Source: Cycas panzhihuaensis (taxonomy: Eukaryota > Cycadophyta). Taken from it: a DNA stretch of 64,000 bases. A model generated the notes under the pieces. That model saw only the letters and a list, made by a program, of their open reading frames with translations, did not search any database and was not told the DNA's origin. The position numbers and the translations under genes are program-made. Where the stretch lies: NCBI GenBank assembly GCA_023213395.1, contig CM041465.1, positions 194,129,741 through 194,193,740 on the forward strand. Reading direction: 5' to 3'. Of this stretch, positions 32,801 through 42,975 are shown one piece after another; the stretch's first letter is position 1; each line of letters opens with the position of its first letter.

Positions 32801-32953
32801 AAGTACCATTTTGTTAGATAGGTTGTGGAAGCAGGTGGAGTGGCACTTGAGAAGATTCACACCAATCAGAATTGTGCTAGTATATTCACAAAACCAGTAC
32901 CATTAGAGAAGTTCAAATGGTGTTTGACTTCTCTTGGCTTACAGAAAAGATGA
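29876..32953 (+). pseudogene. A1 protease, integrase, RT and RNase H
   Basis: Protease near 29890 reads 'LLDLGALHHM' where DSGA is expected, with TAG for W before it. Pre-integrase: 'LWHQRLRHMSERGLKVL' (30281). Integrase: 'HSDVWGP' (30466), 'FFTFIDDYSKKVWVYFLK', 'CLRTDNGDEFNSLEFE' (30652) and 'QNGIDERMNRT' (30756), so D, D and E are all present. RT: 'SWDLVELPHGRKIVGCRWVF' (31490), 'DKYRARLVAKGFTQKAGIDF', 'FLHGDLDEEIYMDQPEGF', and a catalytic box YVDN (31988-31999) with the second Asp lost. RNase H: 'GYIDSDFVGDLDKRRSTSGY' (32496), 'STTEAEYVATTHTCKGA' and 'IFTKPVPLEKFKWCLTSLG', ending at TGA 32951. Stops at many Q/W/R codons. Confidence 0.92.
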
Positions 32954-33000
32954 TGAAGGGTCCAGGAAAGGTACCGGGTAATTGTTGTCAAGGTGGAGAT

Positions 33001-33136
33001 TGCTGGATATTATGACAACAATTATGAGGCTAAAATTTTAGCATGTTTTCGATGCGGTTTCCCCCTCTAATATTTTTTGTGGGGTTCCAAGGGAGGCAAG
33101 AGCCCCCCCTTGGCCGGGGGGTCTGGGGTTGTGGAA
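33001..33136 (+). repeat. Truncated 3' LTR of A1
   Basis: It starts TGCTGGATATT (TGTTGG mutated), matches the first 136 bp of 28312-28956 and stops in the G-rich block (..tctggggttgtggaa). The remaining ~509 bp is replaced by arm 4. Confidence 0.9.
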
Positions 33137-33977
33137 TCCTAATATGGCCACTATGGTCTTTCTCCCTGACCAAGCTTCTTCTAATGCCATATTCTAAATA
33201 GCCTCCATCAAACTCTTGTTGGTTAGATATATTATTATGCAGATAACTTCAATCTAAAAAGACTCTAAGAGATTCCTCACCTTCATCATTAACTTGACTG
33301 TTTTGACCAAAGTATTATTAATTTGCTTAGCAACTCTATTTTACTAAGGTATGTATATTATCATGAATTACTTCTTTATCCTATGGTCCTTACAACACTA
33401 GATAAAGACATTGGAGTTATATTCTCCCCCATTATCTGATTTGAGGATTTTCAACCTCTGACCACTTTCATTTTCTATTTTTGTCTTGAGCTCATATCAA
33501 AGGTTTAGGATTTCTTATTTATAGAATAGACTAAAAATTTTCTTAAAAAATCATTAATAATTTTTAGTCTATTCTATAAATAAGAAATCCTAAACCTTTG
33601 ATATTTTCAAAGAGCTCAAGATAAAAATAGAAAATGAAAGTGGTCAGAGGTTGAAAATCCTCAAATCAGATCATGTGGGAGAATATAACTCCAATGTCTT
33701 TATCTAGTGTTGTAAGGACCATAGGATAAAGAAGTAATTCATGATAATATACATACCTTAGTAAAATGGAGTTGCTAAGAGGATTAATAATACTTTGGTC
33801 AAAAAAGTCAAGTTAATGATGAAGGTGAGGAATCTCTTAGAGTCTTTTTGGATTGAAGTTATCTGCATAATAATATATCTGACCAATAAGAGTTTGATGA
33901 GGCTATTTAGAATATGGCATTAGAAGAAGCTTGGTTAGGGAGAGAGACTATAGTGGCCATATTAGGATATTTAAGAA

Positions 33978-33980
<3 letters not shown>
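33137..33980. repeat. Arms 4 (-) and 5 (+) of the H2 integrase inverted array
   Basis: Arm 4 (33137-33560) is the reverse complement of the H2 integrase segment. At 33561 the sequence turns to + orientation (arm 5, 33561-33980), which leads into the (TA)n tract and the rest of H2. The turn region 33527-33571 is the reverse complement, with one base changed, of the turn between arms 2 and 3, so one turn is a copy of the other. Arms 4 and 5 share variants (catattagg, gatgccatatt) that differ from arms 1 and 2 (cataatagg, gccacatt). Confidence 0.9.

Positions 33981-34020
<40 letters not shown>
33981..34020. repeat. (TA)n microsatellite
   Basis: Twenty TA units lie exactly between arm 5 (ending AAGAACAC) and the downstream H2 integrase tail. 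The palindrome centre of arms 1/2 (AACACTATAGTGTT) occurs at the same position of the unit, so this self-complementary tract is the likely fold-back point. Confidence 0.95.
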
Positions 34021-34023
<3 letters not shown>

Positions 34024-36046
34024 ATATTCCAAAGGGAAAATACCAAAATTTTGATGATAAAAGTTCTAAGTATACCCTTTTAAAGCATAGTGAAGAAAAT
34101 AAAGTATGTTAGGTATATGAGTTGGCAACTAGAAAGGTACACACAACTTAAGACATCATCTTTGAAGAAGTTAATAGGTAAGATATAAACCTAAACACTT
34201 TCAAGCTATGGTAAGACAGATGGAATTGGGTCAAGGAACAACTAAAATCTAGTTCTTCAAGGTAACAATTTGTTAACCTAAATACTAAGAAAAAAAAATC
34301 AAAAGATAAGGTGGAAGGTGAGAAGGAGGAGTATCAAGATATTGAGGAATCATAACATAAAGCGTAAAGTGAGGTCATTCCGCTTTCCAAGAAAAAGAGC
34401 CATAATAGAAGCTCAGTTATTTAAGATTGAAGGGAAACATAAGCTAAGGATGAGGCATAACATAGTCAACTTTACTTTGATGGCAAATGTGCTAAATGTT
34501 GAAGAGCCTCTAAGTTTTGAGGAGGCATATTAAGAGTAGAAATGGAGAATAGTTATGGATGTTGAAATCTATGTTATGGAGCAGAACAAAACTTATGACT
34601 TAGTTGAATTGCTAATATGCATATATATGATTGGGTATAAATAGGTTTATAAGACCAAATTTAGAGTGGATGACTTAATTAATAAATACAAAGCTAGACT
34701 TGTAGTGAAGGGTTTTAAATAGATATAAGGCATTGACTATTAGGAGACATTCACTCCAATAGCTAAGATGGTGATGATTAGATTGATATTGGCAATAGTT
34801 GCTTAGTTTAAATAATAATTACACTACCTTGATGTCAAGAGTGCCTTTCTAAATGGAGATCTTGAGGAGGAGGTCTTTATGGAGCAACCACCTAAATATG
34901 TTGTCGAGAGAAGAGAACACCTTGTGTGTCATTTGAAGAAAACTTTATATTGCTTAAAGTAGGCTATAAGATCTAGTATTCAAAGATCAATTAGTATTTT
35001 TAAATAATAAGATTCAGGGGTTACTAATTGATCTAATCTTGTGTATCAAAGTTGAAGTTGAATAGTTAGTCATCTATATAGTTTTATATATGGATGGTCT
35101 TATGATCTGACATAATAATACCTTGAAAGTTGAAGACCTAAGGATGATCTTAAGAGGGTATTTAAGATGATAGATTGTTAGACTACTTTGTGAATTTTTG
35201 GTAGTGGAAGTTTGATAGAAGTCTAGAAAAATTGTCATTTTATGTGTCAAGTATATATCAAAAATTTAAAAAAAATTCAAAATGGAGGATTATAAACTTG
35301 CCCCAACCTCTATAGAGACAAGTTCAAAATTAACAACTCTAGATAATTAAGACCAAAGAGATGGTATAATATACAGGTAGTTAGTTGGTAGCTTAATTTT
35401 TTTAATTACAACTAGACGTGATATATATGTTACAGTTGGTATGGTATCAAGGTTTATAGGAGGACCAAAGCAAATCTATTAGAAATCTGCAAAGAGGATC
35501 CTTAGATATTTATAATGAATATTGTACTATAGATTAGAGTCTAGCTAGAATGACAATTTTAGGTTAGAAGGATATTTAGATTTTAATTGGGTTAGATGTA
35601 CTAATAATAGAAAGTCTATTTTAGGGTATTACTTTAGTTTAAGTTTTTCTATTATCACTTGGAGTAGTAAAAAGCAATTGAATTTTGCATTGTTATCTAC
35701 TAAGATACAATATGAAGTTATAATTGTAGCAACTTATGAAGCCATTTAGTTAAGATGTGTCCTTAGTGACTTAGGACTTTATTAGGATGGGGTGATTACT
35801 TTTTATTATAACAATTAGAATACATTGAAGATTGCTAAGAATCTAGTGTTTAATGCTTATGCTAGACACATCAAGGTTTGTCACAATCTCATTTGAGAGT
35901 AGATCTAAAATGGAGAGATTAAATTCTTGTACAAGCCTACTAAAGAGCAATTGGTAAATATCTTCACTAAACCATTATCTAGGGACAAATTTGACAAGTT
36001 CAGATTATGTATTGGTGTCAAATCTAATGATGTAAATATTAAGGAG
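34021..36046 (+). pseudogene. H2 integrase tail, RT and RNase H
   Basis: Integrase ends with 'YQNFDDKSSKYTLL' (34050), and a charged linker follows (open at 34318-34533). RT begins 'MANVLNVEEPLSFEEAY' (34480), then 'QNKTYDLVELL', 'VYKTKFRVDDLINKYKARLV' (34640), 'YLDVKSAFLNGDLEEEVFME' (34830), 'LVCHLKKTLYCLK' and a catalytic box decayed to YMDG near 35090 (second Asp to Gly). RNase H has 'SVGMVSRFIGG'-like residues near 35430, 'STKIQYEVIIVATYEAI' near 35700, and 'GEIKFLYKPTKEQLVNIFTK' near 35910, then 'PLSRDKFDKF', close to the normal C-terminus. Numerous TAG codons replace W and Q. Confidence 0.85.
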
Positions 36047-36375
36047 TGTTATTAGAATTAATGTTTACATTATGGGTCTTAGTAGGTTAGTGATAAGTCA
36101 TTAGAATATTTGTTGACTCGTAGGGTTATCATTTAATATGATGATAAGTATTAGGGCAATTATAGACTGCTACTGATGCCATTTTGTATATATATGGATT
36201 GCATCTTTTACATAACCTGAAGCATTCTTAATGAATGAAATTAATTTTGAAGGAAGATAAATTCTACTTGACATTTATGGTGTTCTTCACATTTTGACTA
36301 TAGTTGAATTGTTCACACAGTTGATGTGAATAGTCATTACACTGCTTATCAATTGTATGTTAAAATATGATAACA
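36047..36375 (+). repeat. Probable 3' LTR of H2
   Basis: It begins TGTTATTAGAA directly after a purine stretch (attaaggag) downstream of RNase H, and may end ATGATAACA near 36375. No 5' partner is in the window, so the right border is an estimate. Confidence 0.5.
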
Positions 36376-37299
36376 TTATTCATTATGTTATTAGGTTATT
36401 GAGTTCTTTATTTTGGTTTTGCTTAGTGTTGTATAAGAACATTTTGCTTGCTCGAGTTAGTTCAAGTGGGCTTGGTTTTAAGAACAATTTAGGCATTTAA
36501 ATGTAAAGATATGTTAGTGCTATAACATGTTAGTTCTACATAATGTTTTTATATTGTACTTTGAATAATCATTTCACTTTACTACATTGTACATTTTACA
36601 TTATTTCTTTTAGTTTTAGTAGATAACTATCCTTTTCAACAAAAATGTGGTTGCCTGGAGATCATAGATGTTATCAATTATTGCACAACATCATGCATTA
36701 CACATTTTTCAATGATGTGTCACTCTAGTAAAATTATGGAAAATCCAAAAGTAAAGCATTGCACTATAACAACTTTTTGGTGCATGCACATTAATATTTA
36801 AAAATTAGCCAAAAAAAAGTAAGCAAGGCTTCTAAGCATTATTAAAAGATGAAATTTATTGTGAAATGTTTTCATTCACATGCTACAAATACCTCATTTT
36901 GTAGTAATACACATTATGAGGGGCTATAGAGCATACATAGAGATAAAAAGTAAACATTACTATATCCATTACCAAAGGCATGCATTTGTGATACATAATT
37001 CATTCAATCTAGACAATCCAAATAAAGTTGATTAATAATACCTCAAAGAGGACCTCGAGGCATTAGAAAGGACTCTTGGCCAATTACAAAATATAAACAA
37101 TGATAGTCAATATGCTCTCAAATAGGACCTTGAATTATTGGAGATTTATTTTGATGGGGTACAACATCTAAATAAGATTGATTGATAATATCTTAAAGAG
37201 GACATTGAGTCATTGCACTAGAGTGTGTTCAAGCCCCCAATGCCCCCTCTAACTCTTGTACTGTCTACATTTTATTGCATATTTTTTAAGCCTAGTTCT
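36376..37299. other. AT-rich non-coding region
   Basis: I recognise no domain or element here. An imperfect ~50-bp direct repeat (taaagttgattaataatacc... at 37023-37072 and taagattgattgataatatc... at 37174-37223) is the only structure seen. Confidence 0.6.
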
Positions 37300-38700
37300 C
37301 TTTCTAGTGATTTTTAAACCCATTATTTTATGTTAAAATGGCATTATGAGTTGATCCACTTCCCACTTCTCATGAAGCTCCTTTCGCAAATCATTTTCAT
37401 TGCGAAAATGGAATGCTTGAAAATTTCTATCAAATGTAAGCTCATTCCAATAACTTCGGGTTGACTTTCCTGTCGAGAGGAAAAGTTCAAATGAATTCTG
37501 GAATACATAATGATTAGAAATTAGCTATGCTAGTCTATTTAGGGACACTTGCTGAGTGGAAGATCAGTAAAAAGAGATTTAGCCCCCTCTCCGTCCATGT
37601 TTTTCGTTGAAGATTGACCACTTGCAAAATCACCAAAGGAAATCACATTTGACTTGAAGAGAAGAAAACCCACAAACCACTAACTCGAAACTAATCAATG
37701 CATGGATGGGGATTTGATCTGACCCCCCCCAAGTGGGACCTCTAGGATTTTGTTACATGTTAATTCATTCCCTCAATCTTCCTTTGTTGATTGCATTAAG
37801 AAAATTTGGTGGTCGGTTAAAAGATGGAAGCATATGGCTGACTTTCATGGACATCCTTACGCCATCATCAACCATGGGATAACAAATGTCAACTCCGATT
37901 AAAGCGATAGCCATTGAATAGATTGATATGGTGGTACGACGGTAGTGGCACACTTCAATGGTCAAGGCCAATTCAAAATTCACGTTGGGAGACAATGAAC
38001 ATAAAATAAATAAATAAAATCAACTTTGGAGGACTTAATTTAATCGGCAGTGGGATAGTGAATGCCAAACCAGTAGCTGTTCGTTGGGTGGGATGCACAT
38101 CCAGTGCCGACATCAACAACCATCGGAACGAATGCAAACCCACTCATTCAAATATCTTATCATTAAGATCTGCCAGATTTGGCTGTGGATTTGTCAACAG
38201 TACTACTCCATCGCACGCGCTCACACCGTCCAATAAGTATTGCCCGATTCTCTCCGATTTCTATCAAGATCGGAGTATCTACCGAGGTTATTAAATAACT
38301 TACAAAGTCAAACACTGGGCTTACTTTATTTTATTTTAGTTTTGTGTTGGATCGTGAGATTCAATCGTAAAATTGCGTTGCTCGTTAATGGATTGAATAA
38401 AATTATTTCATTGAGAGCGCATTAGACTCTACCAAAGGGAGAATATTTTTTGATTTAAGCAAAGAGAGCACCAAATATGACACCGGCTTCCTCGTATGAG
38501 TCCTCCAAAGAATGAGTGTGAAGGAGACTGACAAACGAAGAGCCCACACATAGAAATCCTCATATTTAACCCATCATAAAAATCTCAATTATTGCCCAAA
38601 AGAAAGAATGATGAATTTGTGAAAACGAGAAGAGAATGCCCAAAGGAAGATCCCCGCAAAGCTCTAGGTAAACACATTACCATGGTTTATGCATAACCCA
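37300..38700. other. CpG-retaining, possibly low-copy region
   Basis: Unlike the rest of the window, this stretch keeps many CG dinucleotides (for example near 37440-37480, 37840-37950, 38040-38290) and is less AT-skewed. I recognise no protein family. Small frames exist on both strands: 37765-37995 (-, 76 codons, MSPNVNFELALTIEV...) and 38058-38294 (+, 78 codons). None has a known motif, and I see no exon-intron structure. It could be a decayed host-gene fragment, a regulatory region, or a young unrecognised insertion. Confidence 0.5.
37765..37995 (-). CDS. Unrecognised 76-codon open frame in the CpG-retaining region
   Basis: The minus-strand frame begins MSPNVNFELALTIEVCHY and ends NKGRLRE. 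The composition is protein-like, without low complexity, and it has no membrane segment, repeat or motif I recognise. It is the only open frame of the window that does not overlap a retrotransposon or a microsatellite and also sits in CpG-retaining DNA. It may equally be a chance frame or a piece of an exon, so no function is proposed. Confidence 0.2.
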   Translation of the reverse strand: MSPNVNFELALTIEVCHYRRTTISIYSMAIALIGVDICYPMVDDGVRMSMKVSHMLPSFNRPPNFLNAINKGRLRE

Positions 38701-38880
38701 CATGCCACTTATGAAACCTTAGGTGTGCATTATTCATGTGAATAATAATAAGTTACCACTTTATCCAAGTAGTGTATTGTAACATTTTGTATTGCCAGAG
38801 ACACTAGTTTGTATTAGATGAGACATTAGGCGAAATAACTTAGGATTTCACATTAGTTGGAGATTCTTACACATTAATTG

Positions 38881-39030
38881 AAGTTTCACACTCAGTAATC
38901 ACACCTTTGTAGGATGTTGTAGGTAATTCCTAGGCTCGTCCATATGTTTCCATGCAAGTTTCACACTCAGTAATCACACCTTTGTAGGATGTTGTAGGTA
39001 ATTCCTAGGCTCGTCCATATGTTTCCATGC
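38881..39030. repeat. Perfect 75-bp tandem duplication
   Basis: Unit 1 (38881-38955) and unit 2 (38956-39030) are identical base for base, and the first four bases of the unit (aagt) recur after the second copy. The perfect identity contrasts with the heavily mutated surroundings, so it is recent. From 39035 to 39543 the DNA is AT-rich with no recognised feature. Confidence 0.97.
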
Positions 39031-39548
39031 AAGTCATTGGCACGATATCTAAATTAATATTAGCAATAGAAGTTGTAACAATAATGTTTGATACATCCCT
39101 ATTTGGCATAGAAATTGCCAAATTTCAAGAATGAACTTCAAAGGTTTGGCATAGGAATGTAGTTGTAACAATATGAAGATACATCCCAAATTCCTTTTAA
39201 ATATAATATGTCAATTTCATTAGAAATGCAATAAAAGGGAAAACTCTAGAATTGTTAAACTACTGCATTTCGTTTATATGTATTGATAAATATTGAATGA
39301 CACTAACTAAAAGAAAGGGAAGAATAAGCATGAATGAAGTTTTAAGATATGGAGATGGTCTTCTAGCCTATGTTATAGGCCTTCACACTTGATTATCGCT
39401 TATAAAATATACTTGTTTTGCTCTTAAATTACTCTCATTAGTTGCATAATATGCCTTAGTTACAACAAACTAAGATAAAATGAATATGTGATGAAAATTA
39501 AATAAATGTGGTATATTTTTCTTTAAAAAAATTATCTTATGTCATTTC

Positions 39549-39846
39549 TGAAAATGGTTAATGACACAAGGTCATTACATTAGTTGATTATTTCGAAAAT
39601 GGGTCTTAAGTAAACTTTAAATTAGATCACTTAAGTGAAATGCACTTTCATGTGCATTATGTGTAATTCCATTTCACCTAACTCTAATGCTCCCTCTCTC
39701 AATATAAAAGTAAAAGGGCAATGAAGGGGATTCATTCTTACCTCCCCATTTTGTAAGAGCTACTTTCTTTCTCTCAAGTCTCTCTTGCTCCCATATTTGC
39801 CTTTGTGTTTAGTGCATGGAGATGAATGATAGATCCACTCTTTTCA
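39549..39846 (+). repeat. 5' LTR of E
   Basis: It starts TGAAAATGGTTAATG and ends CACTCTTTTCA. A TATA-like aatataaaag lies at about 39700, followed by a pyrimidine-rich stretch (ctttctctcaagtctctctt), as in plant core promoters. Confidence 0.95.
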
Positions 39847-39848
39847 TG

Positions 39849-39860
39849 TGGTATCAGAGC
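39849..39860 (+). other. Primer-binding site of E
   Basis: Exact TGGTATCAGAGC, two bases after the LTR. Confidence 0.95.
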
Positions 39861-41790
39861 TTACTTACTATTATATAATTCTTCACTCTTTTGTATTGTT
39901 TACTTTTCATTTCTCTTTTGTAGGTTTGGAAGCATAATACAAGGAGTTGTAAGGCCCAAGGATTCCAATCCTTTGCTGGTCATTCATGCTATATTATTCT
40001 TCTTTTTCTTTCCCCTCTTTTTGTCCATTTAACAAGAGGAAATGCTACCGAAAATTTTCTAGCATTTAGAAGAATGATTGTAAACGGAGGTTTTACCCAT
40101 TTTTTTATAAAGAATTTCAATCCATTTAAAATATCCATCATTGTATGCTCTCACCTTGATGATATTGGGATCCTGGTGATAAAAAAATAATGGAAATTTC
40201 ATATGGTATCATGTGTTAATGAGATAAAGCTGAAATTTCTGCAGAAATATAATTTGATTGCTAAACTTCACAGGTCTACAAAATCTTCTCCAAAGATCCA
40301 ATTGATGTGATTCCAATTGTCAAAGATGAGGCTCTGCGTCTACTTTCTAGCACAAAAACCATCACCTAATTTGGATGTTGTATGAGGAAGTTATTACTAT
40401 TTTAGTGAACAATAGTTATTTTTAATAAGAATTCTAGAAAAATATAATTTACTAACTTTGCGGGGTTGCCAAAAACTTTCCAGAACTCATTTAGACCTGA
40501 TTCCACTTGCGGAAGATGAAGCTCTGAGTCTAGTTTGCAGCACAAAAATTAGCACTCCATTTCGACATCGTGGGAGAAAGTTATTACTGATTTAGTGAAG
40601 ACTACTTTCTTTTATATTAACAAAAAAAAAAAAAATGAAGAAAATTTCTTCCTTCTTTTTATAAGGCTTAAAAGCCCATTGTAAAAGTGAGAAAAAAAAC
40701 ATCTGGATTGGAGCAATATCCAGTGTCCTCACTCACTTATTAGTATTACATTTCAGCACTCTAAAATCATTCAAAGTAAGCACTCTAAAGACACTTCAAG
40801 CAAGCACTCTAAGCAAGCACTCTAAGTAAGCATTTTATTTTTAGTTAAATGTATGTTTGATGCAATTCGATAATCTTTTCACTCTTCCTAAAAGGAATGC
40901 ATCACGTATGCTGTTTTTCGCTATCTTGTACCTATTCACACACTTGCCAAGGTTGAGATACCTTAGTTGGCAGAATGTCGTGCCATAAAGGAGGTGTGGG
41001 TTTCAAGTTGGGACTGGACTAAACCGGAATATTGGTGATGTTTGGTTAGCCATACCATCGTACCTCAATCAGGGATCATCTTGATAATCAACTGGAAAAA
41101 CTGAAACTTTAATACAAGATTAAAATATACCTAATCCAATATCTGTCATAACCATAGGTATGCACATACCACTATTTAGAGGAGGTATATAGCTGCTCAT
41201 TGGTGAACCGGGTGAGGATTGGGAGTACCTGGGCTCCATTGTGACTTGGATTTCATCACCAAGCACAATTGTGGGTATCGCGGGTCAAGAGCAACTTAAT
41301 TCTACTAGAAGCCTAGGCATCCCTTCAACAACCTCAACTACATGTTAGACACAAGTTAGAGGTTATTGGGTTGATTACGCATCCTACATTTGAGTTTCAA
41401 GTTGTGTAAACCTAATGATGTCAGCTTCTACATTTGCCTACAATCTTGTTTATTGATCACTTACTTATTTGTAAAATGTGATCCATAGTGTAATCACAAT
41501 TATAGTGCTTCTTATATTCCTGCTACGTTAGGTTAATATTTGCCACAAGTATTAGTGACCAATTTTTGTCATAGTGCTTCTTATATTCCTGTTGTGTCAG
41601 GTTAATATTTGTCACAAGTATTGGTGACTTTTCTCTAAATTGCTCCATTCATCTTTGAGCAACCATTCTCACTTCTTCTTCCTTCTGCTACACTACTTTA
41701 TTATATTTTCTATTTGTAAATAATGATTAGTCATTTATTGCCATCACTTTTATAGTCTCTTGTTTATTTCTTCCCTTCTAAAAAGACACC
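39861..41790 (+). other. Long leader of E with internal repeats
   Basis: This is 1.9 kb with no recognised coding domain. It holds two diverged ~100-bp copies (about 40310-40415 and 40498-40602, each with gattcca..tg..aagatga.gctctg and ending gaagttattact/gaaagttattact), a short aagcactcta array (40778-40834), and a 69-bp spaced duplication (41502-41560 and 41571-41629, atagtgcttcttatattcct...). Confidence 0.65.
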
Positions 41791-42975
41791 ATGTCTTCAC
41801 AGTTCAAGCAAAATGTGAACTGCATTCTAAAAGGGAAAGAAAATTGGGACATGTGGTTCACTAGTGTCAGAAATGCTACAAAGTATGAAGGTCTATGGAG
41901 AGATCACTTGCAACCTACACCATCTGTTATAGCTGTAGCTACCACAACTGCTTCAGGAGGAGGTGCTCTAACTGCTCCCACCGAAGCTGCAGTTAAACGC
42001 CAATGGGAACTTGATGATGATAAAATCTGTGTAGGGATACTGTTTCTCACTGATTATTCCCTGCATAATCTCATTGATGAAGCTATATATGATACAACAT
42101 GGAAAGTTCTTGAAATTCTTAAAAAGAACTTTGACACTAAATCAGACTTAGAATTTGTTCACTTAGTGCTGAAGATGAACAAATTGAAAATGTAGAAAGG
42201 ACATGCAAGTGAGACAATCAATCTCCTTCATCCAATCAAGCAAGCCATTGATAAAGATTTTAAAACTCAATGTATTACATGGGCTTTCTTAATTTAATCA
42301 TGTCTCCATATCCCAGATTATAAAAATCTATTGGGAAGTCTTCAATCTAGTAGCACTTTGAAGACTCTAAACTTTGAGGATCTTACTGATAAGTTCATTG
42401 AATTTGATAAGACCTTTGATACCAACTTTGCTATTACATCAGATCTAGTTGATGCTATTTTTGAAGTGAAAGAAAATCTTTCTTATACCAAAAATCAAGG
42501 TCAATACTCTTGTAGAGGTGGTAATTCCCATGGAAGAGAAAGAGGTAGAGAACAAGGACAACATCCTCTTAATCAACAGGCTCCTTAACTCTAACAAAAA
42601 TAGTCTCAAGGCCAAGGCCAAAATAATCAACCTATACCTAGATCCAGTAATCAGAGATAATCCAACCAGCCCAATACTTAGACTAGAAATCAAGCAATTG
42701 TGTGCCAAAGGTGTAATAGAAAAGGACATTATGCTAAAAATTATAGAACTACCACCAACAAACTACCAAGTTATCAACAGTGCCATGGTGCATATAATGT
42801 TGATAATATTTCTTTTGAAGATGTTTTTGGTGGAATGCAATTTGCTCATGTACAACTTTAAAGAATTGAGACCACTTCATCAAATGTTGTTGATAGATCC
42901 ACTAAGTATATTGAGGCTCATTGGGGCTATACTTATTGACTTTTACCTTCACCACTTAGAGTTGCAAATAGTGCC
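41791..42975 (+). pseudogene. E gag with zinc knuckle
   Basis: The start is ATG 41791 (MSSQFKQNVNCILKGKENWD), open for 134 codons with 'WDMWFTSVRNATKYEGLW' and 'YDTTWKVLEILKKNFDTKSD', the usual copia Gag helices. A TAG at 42193, then frameshifts, split the rest (42331-42588: 'LQSSSTLKTLNFEDLTDKF'). The zinc knuckle at about 42697-42745 reads CQRCNRKGHYAKNY, with the final cysteine changed to tyrosine. The adjacent 161-codon frame at 42518-43003 is an out-of-frame reading. Confidence 0.85.

Larger units (their letters stand above)
28312..33136 (+). mobile_element. A1: Tork-like Ty1/copia element, 3' LTR truncated
   Basis: A1 has a 645-bp 5' LTR (28312-28956), primer site (28959-28971), one gag-pol polyprotein (29028-32953), a purine-rich aaggtggaga before the 3' LTR, and only 136 bp of 3' LTR (33001-33136). 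It is the best-preserved coding element of the window and a sister of A2. The 3' junction joins LTR sequence to arm 4 of the H2 palindrome, so there is no right target duplication; the left candidate is GGATA (28307-28311). About 19 in-frame stops and damaged active sites show it is dead. Confidence 0.92.
26485..36375 (+). mobile_element. H2: rearranged Ty1/copia element hosting H1 (left) and A1
   Basis: H2 is a second copia element seen as protease, pre-integrase and integrase (26485-27727), a set of inverted integrase arms (27728-28311 and 33137-33980), then integrase tail, RT and RNase H (34021-36046) and a 3' LTR (36047-about 36375). Its 5' LTR, gag and most of the protease are not in the window: H1 lies at its left edge. 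The A1 element interrupts one arm. It is older and more decayed than H1 or A1. Confidence 0.78.

Noticed and set aside
3520-36375. LTRs at 3520-3882 and 36047-36375 as the two ends of one element
   Set aside because: Apart from TGTTA at the start they share no alignable sequence, so they belong to different elements.
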